NCBI GenBank assembly: GCA_018970765.1
Contig: JAGWVT010000020.1
Coordinates: 1 to 42,143, forward strand
Direction: 5' to 3'
DNA: 42,143 nt
Source: Actinomycetales bacterium
GTDB lineage: Bacteria; Actinomycetota; Actinomycetes; S36-B12
In this document: in pieces, positions 1 to 9,030 of the stretch
Position numbering within the stretch: position 1 is the first letter of the stretch
How the letters are laid out: the number at the start of each line of letters is the position of its first letter
The notes under the pieces: model-generated
What the model saw: the letters and a program-made list of their open reading frames with translations, nothing else
What the model was told of the DNA's origin: nothing
Database searches by the model: none
Made by a program: the position numbers and the translations under genes

Positions 1-110
1 GCCAGAAACTGCGTCCATTCCCGGGTGGTCGCCGGCCAGCGGCCGGAAAGGACGAATCCGGCCAGTGAACGATCACGATGATGAAACGCCGACACCTCGA
101 TCACCCCCAT
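1..110 (-). CDS. Partial unrecognised protein, N-terminus only
   Basis: Reading leftwards from an ATG at 110, the frame stays open to the window edge for about 36 codons. It starts MGVIEVSAFHHRDRSLAGF. Third codon positions are mostly G, C or T, as expected for coding DNA here. An in-frame TAA lies seven codons upstream, so the start must be this ATG or the TTG at 122; neither has a convincing ribosome binding site. It lies 49 bases downstream of the dehydratase gene on the same strand and could be its operon partner. No family is recognisable from this fragment. Confidence 0.4.
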   Translation of the reverse strand, partial: MGVIEVSAFHHRDRSLAGFVLSGRWPATTREWTQFL

Positions 111-159
111 AGCCTGCGGCAAGTCGGGTTAGCACACAAGGACCCTCGAGTGCTAGCGG

Positions 160-1896
160 TTAGTGCGAGTCGCGGCCGACCCCAGGGCCGCTAGCGCCAC
201 GCAGGAAGTCCAAATCGGCGCCTTGATCGGCGCCCTGTACGTGATCCACATACAGCCGGATCCAACCGCGCTCAAAGCGTGTCGCTTCGGGAGTCATTGC
301 TGCGCGCCGCTGCGTCAGCTCAGCCTCGTCGACGAGGAGTTCCAGCCGCCGACCAGGTACGTCCAATTCGATGAGATCACCGGTACGCACCAACGCCAGC
401 GGACCACCAGCCGCGGCTTCGGGTGCGACGTGGAGCACGCAGGTGCCGTACGCGGTGCCACTCATCCGGGCATCCGAAATACGCACCATGTCAGTGATGC
501 CGGCGTTGAGGAGCTTGGCGGGCATTGGTGCATTGCCCACCTCAGGAAAGCCCGGGTAGCCGCGCGGACCGCAGTTGCGGATGACCAGCACCGTCTGTGC
601 GGTTACTGGCAGGTTCGGATCGTCCTTGGCTGCGTGATACGCCTCGTTCGTGTCGAACACCAATGCCGGTCCACGGTGGCGAAGCAGGTCTGGGGAGGCA
701 GCCGAGATCTTGATGACGGCGCCATTGGGCGCCAAACTGCCAAAGAGAACTGCGGTGCCGCTGCCCGCGGGCATCACTGGTTCGTCCAAGGTCTTCACCA
801 CTCGCCGGTCGTGGCAGGGGGCGTTGGCAACGTTGTCGCCGATGGAGAGCCCCGAGACGGTCATGGCGTCGTTGTTCAAGAACGGCCGAAGTTCCGCGAG
901 CACGGCGGGTAGTCCACCTGCATAGGCGAATTCCTCCATGAGGTATTCCCCTGACGGCTGCAGATTGACCAAGAGCGGAATACGCGACCCAATCGCATCG
1001 AAATCTTCGAGTTCCAACGGCAGACCGAGGCGGCCAGCGATAGCTAGCAGATGAACGATGGCATTGGTCGAGCCGCCAATCGCGGCATTCACCATGATCG
1101 CGTTCTCTAGGGACTCACGTGTGATCACCTGCGAAATCCGCAGTTGCTCACTGACCATTGCCACGATGCGGCGTCCGGCCATTTGGGCGAGTGCGAAGCG
1201 ACGTGCGTCAACGGCCGGATACGCGGCGGTCCCAGGCAGTGTCATCCCCAGGGCCTCGACCACGCACGCCATGGTTGATGCGGTGCCCATGGTCATGCAA
1301 TGGCCGTTGCTGCGGGCCATGCAAATCTCTGCCTCGGCAAGGTCTGCGGCGGTGATCTCACCGGATCGTTGTTGCTCCGTCATGCGCCAGATATCAGTCC
1401 CCGAACCGACATCACGGCCACGGAATTTCCCGTTGAGCATCGGCCCACCGGTAACCATCAGGGTGGGAAGATCCACGCTCGCGGCACCCATCAACAGACC
1501 CGGGGTCGTTTTGTCGCAGCCGGACAGCAGGACCACGCCGTCCAGCGGATTCGCCCGGATGAGTTCCTCGGCCTCCATGGCCAGCAGGTTGCGGTAGAGC
1601 ATCGTGGTCGGACGCATGAGTGTCTCGCCCAAGCTCATTGCCGGAAACACCAGCGGAAGACCACCGGCCTCCCAGACACCTCGCTTTACCGATTCGGCAA
1701 TTCGATCGAGATGTGCGTTGCAGGGGGTGAGTTCAGACCAGGTCGTCGCTATGCCGATGACTGGGCGACCGTCCATAACGTCATTGGCAAACCCCTGGTT
1801 ATGCATGTGTGAACGATGGATAACACCGGCCCGTCCCTCGGCGGCGAACCACGAACTACTGCGCAGCGGTGTCTGGGAATTGCCTTGGCTAGCCAT
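160..1896 (-). CDS. IlvD/Edd-family dehydratase, probably sugar-acid (arabinonate-type)
   Basis: This 578-residue protein belongs to the IlvD/Edd family of iron-sulfur dehydratases, which turn dihydroxy acids into 2-keto acids. Cysteines 59 (TPCNAH), 127 (SGCDKT) and 200 (NGHCMT) sit where the [2Fe-2S] ligands lie in the pentonate dehydratase subgroup. Glu91, Asp128 and Lys129 match the metal-binding positions, and Ser479 (ARMSGTAYG) matches the catalytic alkoxide serine. The length and spacing fit the sugar-acid branch (L-arabinonate or related dehydratase) better than branched-chain amino acid synthesis, and no ilv genes are nearby. The ATG at 1896 has an upstream AAGGGCAGG-like ribosome binding site and a TAGTTT -10 candidate further upstream. 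The gene is divergent from the secreted protein at 1974. The substrate is inferred. Confidence 0.9.
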   Translation of the reverse strand: MASQGNSQTPLRSSSWFAAEGRAGVIHRSHMHNQGFANDVMDGRPVIGIATTWSELTPCNAHLDRIAESVKRGVWEAGGLPLVFPAMSLGETLMRPTTMLYRNLLAMEAEELIRANPLDGVVLLSGCDKTTPGLLMGAASVDLPTLMVTGGPMLNGKFRGRDVGSGTDIWRMTEQQRSGEITAADLAEAEICMARSNGHCMTMGTASTMACVVEALGMTLPGTAAYPAVDARRFALAQMAGRRIVAMVSEQLRISQVITRESLENAIMVNAAIGGSTNAIVHLLAIAGRLGLPLELEDFDAIGSRIPLLVNLQPSGEYLMEEFAYAGGLPAVLAELRPFLNNDAMTVSGLSIGDNVANAPCHDRRVVKTLDEPVMPAGSGTAVLFGSLAPNGAVIKISAASPDLLRHRGPALVFDTNEAYHAAKDDPNLPVTAQTVLVIRNCGPRGYPGFPEVGNAPMPAKLLNAGITDMVRISDARMSGTAYGTCVLHVAPEAAAGGPLALVRTGDLIELDVPGRRLELLVDEAELTQRRAAMTPEATRFERGWIRLYVDHVQGADQGADLDFLRGASGPGVGRDSH

Positions 1897-1961
1897 GACC
1901 TGCCCTTCAACGACCGAAAGTGCGGAAACTACTGCCGTACGCGAGTGCCTGCTCGCGCGTG

Positions 1962-1973
1962 TAACAATCGCAT
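1962..1973 (+). promoter_or_regulatory. Probable leaderless -10 region of the secreted repeat protein
   Basis: TAACAA (1962-1967) is followed by six bases and then the GTG start at 1974, where no ribosome binding site is visible. The spacing equals that at several other SD-less genes here, although the last hexamer base is A rather than T. No convincing -35 was found. Confidence 0.4.
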
Positions 1974-4256
1974 GTGCCCTGGGCGTTGAGCAAGGACCTC
2001 CTGCGGCGCCTGACTTCCACCCTTGTCCTCATGGTCAGCATTGCCCTGGGTGGCGCACTGATGGGCAGTGCACTAACGGGTAGTGAGGCCGCAGCAGCAC
2101 CGATCAGCCCTGCACCGCAGCTGCCCACACCTCCAGATGTTCCGAAGGCCCTGAGCGCGCGTGACCATGCGATCGGGATCCCGGCGGCTGCGAGTGTTGC
2201 CAGTGGCACCTGGGTCCTTGGTAATGGCGAGCGAATGCCACTGGCGCGCACGGTTGTCACGTTGCCAGCGGCCGCCGGTACGCCGTTGCTGGCCGATTGG
2301 AATGGTGATGGCCTGGCAACCCCTGGTCGGTATGAGGACGGCCGATGGTTCGTCACCAATGCCACTGTTGGTGCGCAGGAATGGCAGAGTTTGGCAACCT
2401 TTGGCAAGGCCGGTGAACTCCCAGTCACCGGCGATGTGGATGGTGACGCACGACTTGATCTGGGCACCTTTCGGTCCGGTCAATGGTCATGGAAACTCAG
2501 CGGCGGGGGTACCCGGTCTGAAACTTTCGGTGATGTTGGTGATCTTCCCGTCGTTGGTGACTGGGACGGTGACGGGCAGGACGACGCAGGTGTTTGGCGC
2601 GGTGGTACATGGATCCTGCGCGTATTTCGCGTTACCGGCGACAAGGTCCGCTACGCCGGGCCCGGCGTGCAGGTGCAGCGCATCAGTGGGACTGACGCGG
2701 CCCTGTTGACGTTCTCACTTGGTACCCGTAAGGACCTACCGGTTGTAGGTGACTGGGATGGCAACGGGCGAACAGATCCCGGATTCATTCGTGGTGCTTC
2801 GCGCTGGATGCTCAGTTCCGGTCTACGTAATGTGCAGCGGACTACCGAAGTGGGCTTCGTTGTCAGCAGCGGATTCAGCCCACTGGTCGGCTCCGTGCCA
2901 ACACCACGTGGTTCCTGCCCGACGGCAACCGTGCAGGCGCTGGACCGTGGCGCTGCGCTGGCGGTGCAGGTGCAGCAGCCGCAACGCGTCCGTGGGGCCA
3001 TCGGCATTCCGGGAATGCGCGAGGTGCGGGCAACAGTGCAGGACGGCGTGCGCTATGTCATGACGAACGATCTGCTCACGCGGCTACGTAATCGAGTGAC
3101 CATGCCGTACTACGACTCCCTGGCCACCGCCAAGACTGTCGAGGAATCAATCCGACGACCAGCAAACGCGGCTCAGGCGGCTGCGATCATCGCGACAACC
3201 AGTGACTGGAACCGGGTCAACGGCATCAGCCGATCTCAACTCGTGGACTATGCACGCTGGCACGTGCGTTCGATCGCCTGCCAACACGGTGCGAATACCC
3301 CGGGAGGCTGGGGCAACTCGTTTCAATCGGCGCTCTGGGCAACGGTCACCGGGCAGGCGGCGTGGATGTTATGGGCTGATCTCACGCCAGGTGAGCGTGC
3401 ACTTGTCGCATCGATGGTTGCGGCGGAAGCGGATGCGGTCGTCAAGCGCGGACCGCTGTACTTCCGTGACCGGGTGGGCAAGGAGGGGACCCCAGGGGAT
3501 TCCCGCGCCGACGAAAATTCCTGGAACCTGCTCGCACCGGCACTGGCGCTGGCGATGATGCCCGATGATCCACGCGCTGGTCAGTGGCGCGCTTCGCTTG
3601 CATCCATCGCCATCGCCGCATTTGCTCGACCGTCGGACTTGCGATCCACGGCGGTGGTCAACGGTGTGACCCTCGGCAAGTCACTGCCAGGGACCAACGC
3701 CAATGAAGACGGCACGGTCACCAATCACGGCATCGTCAACCCGGACTACACGCAGAACGTGCAGCACCTCTGGTGGGCAGCGAGTCTGCTTCGATCGGGT
3801 CGTCAGGTCGTGCCGGCGGCACTGTTCCTCAATGCCGACATCGTCTACCGAGCTTTGGCCGTCGTGCAGTTTCCCTCCCCGCCCTATGCGGCGCCCGGTG
3901 GCACGGTCTACAAGCCACTTGGCGTCATCTACTACCCGATGGGTGTGGGCTGGGGCGTACGTAGGCCGGCCACGTTCACCGGCGTGGACGGGTTCGCAAA
4001 TATCTATGCCGCGGCAGATGCCAAGGCAGGGGAATTCCTAGCCGCCCACGCGCGCGATGCGCGAGCCCTGCAACTGCGCTTCAACGATGGCCGGATGTAC
4101 CAGTCAGGAACGAGTGAAGAGTCGTATCGCCTAGGCAAGGAGGAATACGCCCTGTCGCAGATGGCACTGGCCTGGTGGGCGGGCGCGATCAAAAAGGGAC
4201 CGAGCATGACGGTGACGAACGAGGCCATTCCGGGGATTTCTCTGGCCCCGCGTTGA
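1974..4256 (+). CDS. Secreted FG-GAP/VCBS-like repeat protein with C-terminal helical catalytic-type domain
   Basis: The 760-residue product starts with an export signal: a basic stretch around Arg11-Arg12, a hydrophobic core at about 14-33 and an Ala-rich cleavage region near 40. Residues about 105-285 hold four FG-GAP-like repeats with Asp-rich loops (DWNGDG at 108, DVDGDA at 154, DWDGDG at 196, DWDGNG at 260) that typically bind calcium. The remainder (about 330-760) is helix-rich with many Trp, Tyr and Asn residues (ENSWNLLAPALALAM, TNHGIVNPDYTQN), resembling alpha/alpha-toroid polysaccharide lyases or glycosidases. I do not recognise the exact family. The next genes are glycosyltransferases, so action on a surface or extracellular glycan is plausible. 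The GTG at 1974 is chosen because the later ATG at 2031 would remove the basic part of the signal peptide. Confidence 0.8.
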   Translation: MPWALSKDLLRRLTSTLVLMVSIALGGALMGSALTGSEAAAAPISPAPQLPTPPDVPKALSARDHAIGIPAAASVASGTWVLGNGERMPLARTVVTLPAAAGTPLLADWNGDGLATPGRYEDGRWFVTNATVGAQEWQSLATFGKAGELPVTGDVDGDARLDLGTFRSGQWSWKLSGGGTRSETFGDVGDLPVVGDWDGDGQDDAGVWRGGTWILRVFRVTGDKVRYAGPGVQVQRISGTDAALLTFSLGTRKDLPVVGDWDGNGRTDPGFIRGASRWMLSSGLRNVQRTTEVGFVVSSGFSPLVGSVPTPRGSCPTATVQALDRGAALAVQVQQPQRVRGAIGIPGMREVRATVQDGVRYVMTNDLLTRLRNRVTMPYYDSLATAKTVEESIRRPANAAQAAAIIATTSDWNRVNGISRSQLVDYARWHVRSIACQHGANTPGGWGNSFQSALWATVTGQAAWMLWADLTPGERALVASMVAAEADAVVKRGPLYFRDRVGKEGTPGDSRADENSWNLLAPALALAMMPDDPRAGQWRASLASIAIAAFARPSDLRSTAVVNGVTLGKSLPGTNANEDGTVTNHGIVNPDYTQNVQHLWWAASLLRSGRQVVPAALFLNADIVYRALAVVQFPSPPYAAPGGTVYKPLGVIYYPMGVGWGVRRPATFTGVDGFANIYAAADAKAGEFLAAHARDARALQLRFNDGRMYQSGTSEESYRLGKEEYALSQMALAWWAGAIKKGPSMTVTNEAIPGISLAPR

Positions 4257-4291
4257 GTCGCACCCATGCCGACCTAACGTGCTCAGGCAGT

Positions 4292-4303
4292 TACGGTTGG
4301 GTG
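4292..4303 (+). promoter_or_regulatory. Leaderless-type -10 box (TACGGT) for the glycosyltransferase
   Basis: TACGGT at 4292-4297 ends six bases before the GTG at 4304. No ribosome binding site is present. The arrangement matches the other TANNNT-N6-RTG starts in this window. It suggests that transcription and translation begin at the same base. Confidence 0.45.
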
Positions 4304-5416
4304 GTGAAGGTGGCCCTCATGGGTACGCGCGGCGTGCCGGCCCAGTACGGGGGATTCGAAACTGCCGTTGAGGAGATCGGACGTCGACTCGCAGAGCGCG
4401 GCTACCAGATCACCGTGTACTGCCGAAATCCAGGTCAACAACAGACCGAGTACCTCGGCATGCAACTGGTCAATGCGCCGGCTGTGCGACACCGCATGGC
4501 TGAAACCCTGTCGCATACGACGGTGAGTGTTGCCCATTCGATTGTTCGCCGCCGCCCCGATGCGGTGCTGCTCCTCAACGCGGGCAATGCGCCACTGCTG
4601 CCGGCTCTGCGCGGTGCGCGCATCCCAACGGCAATTCACCTGGATGGCCTGGAGTCCCGTCGCGCCAAGTGGCGTGGCATGGGTGCCCGCTATTACCAGT
4701 GGGCTGAGCGATCAGCAATCCGACATGGGCAGATCGTGATCGCCGATTCACAGGCCATCGCCGATCACGTGCAACGCAACTTTGGCCGTAGCTGCGTTGT
4801 CATCGCATACGGCGCTCCGGTCATCACTCCACCGGCCGATCGGTTGGCCGAGGTGGATCTTCAGCCGGGGGAATACCACCTCGTGGTCGCACGGTTCGAG
4901 CCGGAGAACCATGTACTGGAGGCTGTCAGCGGCTACCGTGCCAGCACGCAGAGTCGGCCTCTCGTCGTTGTGGGCAGTGCGCCGTACAGCCAGTGGTACA
5001 TCGATGCGGTGCAGCAGGCGGCGCGAGGTGACTCGCGCATTCGACTTCTAGGCGCGATCTACGACCAGGAGTTGCTTGACCAGCTCTATGCGCACGCGAT
5101 GACCTACGTGCATGGACATTCCGTGGGTGGCACCAATCCTTCACTGTTACGCGCGATGGGAGCGGGCACCGCAGTGCTGGCCTTCGACGTGGAGTTCAAC
5201 CGCGAGGTCACTGCTGGTCGTGCGCTGTTCTGGTCGAACGCAGATGACCTCACCGCCTGTTTCGACAGCCTTGACGATCCAGGGAGGAAGATCGAACTCC
5301 AAGCGCTCCGTCAGGCATCCCGTGATCGCATCTTGAGCGCCTATCAGTGGGATGCCGTCACCGATGACTACGAGGACGTGATCCATCGGCTGGTTGAACG
5401 CCGGTTCCAGTCGTGA
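4304..5416 (+). CDS. DUF1972-type family 4 glycosyltransferase
   Basis: The protein of about 370 residues begins VKVALMGTRGVPAQYGGFET, the N-terminal signature of the DUF1972/GT4 group that includes rhamnosyltransferases of surface polysaccharide synthesis. The GT-B fold is supported by the C-terminal donor-site region (YDQELLDQLYAHAM, HGHSVGGTNPSLLRAMG). The Gly-Thr-Asn-Pro stretch matches the usual nucleotide-sugar loop. The open frame extends upstream, but the family start and the TACGGT hexamer both point to GTG 4304, or GTG 4301 directly before it. The last four bases overlap the next glycosyltransferase (GTGA), so the two are probably translated together. The acceptor is unknown. The cytoplasmic face of the membrane is the expected site of action. 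Confidence 0.85.
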   Translation: MKVALMGTRGVPAQYGGFETAVEEIGRRLAERGYQITVYCRNPGQQQTEYLGMQLVNAPAVRHRMAETLSHTTVSVAHSIVRRRPDAVLLLNAGNAPLLPALRGARIPTAIHLDGLESRRAKWRGMGARYYQWAERSAIRHGQIVIADSQAIADHVQRNFGRSCVVIAYGAPVITPPADRLAEVDLQPGEYHLVVARFEPENHVLEAVSGYRASTQSRPLVVVGSAPYSQWYIDAVQQAARGDSRIRLLGAIYDQELLDQLYAHAMTYVHGHSVGGTNPSLLRAMGAGTAVLAFDVEFNREVTAGRALFWSNADDLTACFDSLDDPGRKIELQALRQASRDRILSAYQWDAVTDDYEDVIHRLVERRFQS

Positions 5417-6261
5417 GTCGTCTTGCGGCAGCGGTCGTCACCCATAACGGTCAACCGTGGGTGCTCGAGTGCGTTGAGTCCATCCTTGGGCAGTCTCGCC
5501 CACCAGATGTGATTGTCGTGGTTGACGATCACTCAACGGACGGCACGGTTGAGATGCTGCACGAGCGCTACACCGACACAATCACCCTGCTCACCGCAGA
5601 CGAATCTGTTCAGAGACTCGCCACGCATGAGCGAATTGCAACCAACTTCACCACAGCCGTCCATGCAGCGGTCGCGCAGGGCGCCGATCTTGTTGCCCTC
5701 GGGGACCAGGACGATCGGTGGCTGCACAACCGCCTGGAGGCGCAGGAAGCGATGATGCACAACCGTGCCATGGTGGCCAGCGACGGATGGCTGGTGGACA
5801 GATCCGGTGTCAGGAATGGGTTGAGCCTTCGTGATGGCTTTCCCGTGTCAGCTGATTTCCAGAGTTGGTCATCAGTTGAGCAGTTGCGTTACGCAATGCG
5901 CCACTCGGTGGCCACTGGTGGCGCCAGCATGATCCGACCGAGTGCCTTCCCCTCACTGCATGTGCCGGCCGGCTGGCTCCATGATCGGTGGTGGAGCTTG
6001 GCTGCAATTGCCCTGGGATCCCTGAGTGTTGATCGAAGCTGCGTGATCGAATACCGCGTTTCGCCCGATCAGGTGGTTGGGCTGGCCAAAGGTAGCCAGG
6101 GTGCTGGCCGCGTGACACGCATTCGGCAGCAGGTGGGGCGTGGCTCGGCGTTGCCGCGGCTTCGTGCCCTGCGGACGCTGCGAACCTGGCCGGGAGTTGA
6201 GCCCGGCGTTCAACAGTTGCTGCAGTGGCCAAATCTCATCGGCAGTGCCCTGCGCCAGTAG
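5413..6261 (+). CDS. Family 2 glycosyltransferase
   Basis: This 282-residue GT-A enzyme starts MSRLAAAVVTHNGQPWVLEC, followed by VVVDDHSTDGT (about 36-46), the nucleotide-sugar site of GT2 enzymes. GDQDDRW at about 97-103 carries the metal-binding DxD-type motif. The length fits rhamnosyl- or glucosyltransferases of cell-wall or capsule assembly. There is no membrane segment. It overlaps the preceding glycosyltransferase by four bases and ends 16 bases from the convergent membrane transferase gene, so all four genes from 1974 to 7903 form one surface-glycan neighbourhood. The donor and acceptor sugars cannot be told from the sequence. Confidence 0.88.
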   Translation: MSRLAAAVVTHNGQPWVLECVESILGQSRPPDVIVVVDDHSTDGTVEMLHERYTDTITLLTADESVQRLATHERIATNFTTAVHAAVAQGADLVALGDQDDRWLHNRLEAQEAMMHNRAMVASDGWLVDRSGVRNGLSLRDGFPVSADFQSWSSVEQLRYAMRHSVATGGASMIRPSAFPSLHVPAGWLHDRWWSLAAIALGSLSVDRSCVIEYRVSPDQVVGLAKGSQGAGRVTRIRQQVGRGSALPRLRALRTLRTWPGVEPGVQQLLQWPNLIGSALRQ

Positions 6262-6277
6262 CTATCGGCTCGTCTCG

Positions 6278-7903
6278 TTACGGGCTCTGCGGTCGCATCT
6301 CGCTCTGGATGATTTCGACCGGTGGCGGGCAAAGGCCCCCTTCGCCGATCAGAATTCCGTCACGTCGGATCTCAATCGTCCGTTCACAGAATCCGGGAAG
6401 GTAGTTCTCCCACCGCATGTAGGAGTAGATGCCGTACTGCCACGCCCCCGCCGGCCAACGCTCAATTACTTCGCGACTACGTGTTCCACCGAACAGTGAC
6501 GAGGAGTCGCCATTGGGGAGGACCTGGACCAGTGGCGCACCTTGTTCGAGCAGTGCCGTCACACCCTCCCGACCACTTAAGCCCCAATAGTCCACTTCCC
6601 AGTTGCGATGTTGCTTATCCCATCCGGCTATGGGATTGAGAAACGCGTATTGGTAGGGATACCACCGCACGACGGCCGCGAACGAGGCCAGCGTCACGAT
6701 AGCCGCGACCAGGTAGGGGATAGCTCCCTTGATGCCGCTGCTGGTAATCGTCAGGCCGATGAGCGCTCGAATCGTGATCACGGTCAGCGCAACCAAGGCC
6801 GGGATCATGAACAGAACGTGGCGCAGTCCGTCGTACAGAACTGGTCCAGAGGCGACGATCACGATCGGCACAACGATCGCTTGCAGTAGGAGTGGAACGA
6901 GAGGCACGAGGTCCGCACGCGGAAGTGCGGGGCGAGACTTGATGAGGGCCCATCCAGCAAACAGCACAGTGGCGAAAACCATGGAAAGTGTCAGCAGTGG
7001 GAGCTGAGCCAACAACCAGACCGGCACGTACCACCAAGGCAAATCGATGCTGATCACATCGACGCCGTTCATGCGAATGGGCCCGTTCCAAGGGTAAGAG
7101 CCGGCACGGTCGATTGACGCTGGAATCCAGGCCAGCGGATCAATACGGGCGATTGGGTTTGACCACAGAATCACCACGGTGGCTACAAAGACCGCCAGTA
7201 TGGAACTGGTCGTGACGCGTATCAGTGCACCCCATCGCCGTGAGAGGAGCCAGATCACAGTGCTGCCGACGATCACGGCAAGGACGAGCACGATGGCGCC
7301 ACCACGTGAACCAAGTGCAATCAGTGAACCGGGAAAAACGAGTGCCAGCGTGACGCACCAACCTGCGACGGGCCGCTTCATGGTCCATCCGAAGATGAGG
7401 CCTGCAGTGACCATGGTGACGCCTGCGGCAACGGGCATGTCCTTGTAGTTCATGCTGGCGTGGCCGATGAACAGCGGGGTGGCCAGGACGAATGCCCATA
7501 CGTAGAGCCCCAGAAAACGGGACTTCATGGCGTAGCCCACTGCTGCTGCAAGTGCCGTTGCGCCAATCACCGCATATGCCGCGTTCACTGCAAAGATCCA
7601 GAGGTACGTTTCGGTTGAGGTAAAGCTCAGCCATTCATCTGCCTGGAAGAGAATCAGGCGAAGTCCATCGACAACTTGGTAGATGAGGACGCCGTAGAAC
7701 TCCGAGTCCACGGGCGCGATGTCATAGGCCTGTTGGAGCGAGGTCGTCGCCGGATCTATCGGGCGGATCAGCAAAGATGCGTACGACTCGAATGCGGCAT
7801 CCCAGCCCATACCGGACACGAAGACGGTTCGAAATGCGATAGCGATTGAACCTAGGCCGATCATGACCAAAAGGGCCTGAGTGCCAGCCCGTAGAACTCT
7901 CAC
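6278..7903 (-). CDS. GT39/PMT-like polytopic membrane glycosyltransferase
   Basis: This 541-residue protein has roughly ten to twelve hydrophobic segments. The first luminal loop follows the first membrane helix and holds GMGWDAAFESYA, with the acidic residue expected for GT-C enzymes. LYDGLRHVLFMIPAL (about 365-380) and WYPYQYAFLNPIAGW (about 424-438) resemble conserved positions of dolichyl-phosphate-mannose mannosyltransferase relatives, which use lipid-linked sugars on the outer face. A soluble C-terminal tail of about 90 residues follows the last helix. The start is GTG at 7903 and no clear ribosome binding site is visible. It is convergent with the GT2 gene. The role in glycan or protein mannosylation is inferred from family and context. 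Confidence 0.75.
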   Translation of the reverse strand: MRVLRAGTQALLVMIGLGSIAIAFRTVFVSGMGWDAAFESYASLLIRPIDPATTSLQQAYDIAPVDSEFYGVLIYQVVDGLRLILFQADEWLSFTSTETYLWIFAVNAAYAVIGATALAAAVGYAMKSRFLGLYVWAFVLATPLFIGHASMNYKDMPVAAGVTMVTAGLIFGWTMKRPVAGWCVTLALVFPGSLIALGSRGGAIVLVLAVIVGSTVIWLLSRRWGALIRVTTSSILAVFVATVVILWSNPIARIDPLAWIPASIDRAGSYPWNGPIRMNGVDVISIDLPWWYVPVWLLAQLPLLTLSMVFATVLFAGWALIKSRPALPRADLVPLVPLLLQAIVVPIVIVASGPVLYDGLRHVLFMIPALVALTVITIRALIGLTITSSGIKGAIPYLVAAIVTLASFAAVVRWYPYQYAFLNPIAGWDKQHRNWEVDYWGLSGREGVTALLEQGAPLVQVLPNGDSSSLFGGTRSREVIERWPAGAWQYGIYSYMRWENYLPGFCERTIEIRRDGILIGEGGLCPPPVEIIQSEMRPQSP

Positions 7904-7964
7904 GCGTCCATCTTGCCGTGTCTGATTTGTGCTGGAAAACGCGCCTCAGCCCCGCGGTCGTGGC

Positions 7965-7993
7965 TACCATGCCTGATGGTCGGGGCGAAGGAG
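7965..7993 (+). promoter_or_regulatory. Promoter -10 box and ribosome binding site of the alcohol dehydrogenase
   Basis: TACCAT (7965-7970) is a -10 candidate. GAAGGAG (7987-7993) is a strong Shine-Dalgarno sequence five bases before the ATG at 7999. This fixes the start inside a longer open frame that begins at 7918. Confidence 0.5.
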
Positions 7994-7998
7994 TGCGG

Positions 7999-9015
7999 AT
8001 GCGCGCGTTTGTGATCACCGGCCCGGGACAGGCGGAAGTTGCCGACGTTCCCCCTCCGGTTGCAGGACCAGGTGAAGTGGTGGTCGGCATAGAGCGAGTC
8101 GGCGTCTGCGGCACCGACGTCGCGTTCTTCACCGGCGAGATGCCCTTCCTGCATGACGGGAATGCTCGATACCCGATGCGAATCGGTCATGAGTGGATGG
8201 GCACAGTGCTCTCCGTCGGAAGCAGTCAGGACGAGGGCTGGCTGGGGCAGCGAGTCACCGGAGACACCATGCTCGGCTGCCGGAAGTGTGTGCGATGTGA
8301 ATCCGGGAGACAGCACCTATGCGATGCGCGCCTAGAGGTGGGGGTGCGCGGCGGCAAGGACGGTGCGCTAGCCGAGCAGGTCTGTGTGCCAACGACATCA
8401 CTGTTTGCGCTACCCGAGATCGTCGACGCCACAGCCGGAGCTCTGGTTGAACCAGCGGGCAACGCCTGGCGTTCCGTGCAGGCGGCGAACCTGCATGCCG
8501 GTAGTCGAGTGTTGATCGTTGGACCCGGCACCATCGGTCTGCTGGCCGCGCTGTTTGCGCGTGCCGATGGGGTTGAGGTGCATCTACTTGGTCGATCGGA
8601 GCGCAGTTTGACGTTCGCACGCTCACTTGGTTTCGCTGAGGCTTGGACGCAGGAGACGCTGCCGGACCTGCCGTTTGATGCTGTCATCAATGCTTCAACG
8701 AGCGGCGATGTTCCCGCGCGAGCCGTCGAATTGGTTGAACCTGGGCGCAGGGTGGTCTATGTCGGACTTGCCGGCTCGGACAGTGAGGTTGACTCACGGG
8801 CGCTGGTGTTCAAGGACCTGACTGCGGTGGGAATTCTCAGTGGGTCACCTGGCACGATGCAGACGATCGCGGCATTTGCCGATGGCTCGGTTGACCCGCG
8901 ACCACTAGTTGCAGCAACTGTTGGGTTAGGTGAAATCGGGGCAATCCTTGCCGGGGTGCGGCCACGTGGGGCATCGGCAGCCCCGAAGTTCCACGTCGAC
9001 CCCAGACTTCCCTAG
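7999..9015 (+). CDS. Zinc-type medium-chain alcohol/polyol dehydrogenase
   Basis: The 338-residue protein starts MRAFVITGPGQAEVADVPPP, typical of medium-chain dehydrogenases. VGVCGTDVAFFTGE supplies the catalytic zinc Cys and GHEWMGTV the zinc His-Glu pair. CRKCVRCESGRQHLC gives the four cysteines of the structural zinc site. The nucleotide-binding motif is GPGTIGLLAA (about 175-184), followed by LLGRSERSL. It most resembles the L-threonine, sorbitol or sugar dehydrogenase subgroup that oxidises secondary alcohols with NAD(P)+. It is monocistronic and convergent with the amine oxidase 15 bases away. The substrate is unknown. Confidence 0.9.
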   Translation: MRAFVITGPGQAEVADVPPPVAGPGEVVVGIERVGVCGTDVAFFTGEMPFLHDGNARYPMRIGHEWMGTVLSVGSSQDEGWLGQRVTGDTMLGCRKCVRCESGRQHLCDARLEVGVRGGKDGALAEQVCVPTTSLFALPEIVDATAGALVEPAGNAWRSVQAANLHAGSRVLIVGPGTIGLLAALFARADGVEVHLLGRSERSLTFARSLGFAEAWTQETLPDLPFDAVINASTSGDVPARAVELVEPGRRVVYVGLAGSDSEVDSRALVFKDLTAVGILSGSPGTMQTIAAFADGSVDPRPLVAATVGLGEIGAILAGVRPRGASAAPKFHVDPRLP

Positions 9016-9030
9016 CGCAATCCGATCGCC

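Noticed and set aside
163-912. Long plus-strand frame opposite the sugar-acid dehydratase
   Set aside because: It is antisense to a gene with full family motifs and its translation has no recognisable domain or sensible hydrophobic pattern.
160-1896. Branched-chain amino acid IlvD
   Set aside because: Cysteine and metal-site positions match pentonate dehydratases almost residue for residue, and no ilv genes are adjacent.
7976-8014. Possible leaderless mini-ORF (MVGAKECGCARL) before the alcohol dehydrogenase
   Set aside because: Spacing from TACCAT is five rather than six bases, and the real gene has a strong GAAGGAG site, so no mini-ORF is needed to explain its translation.
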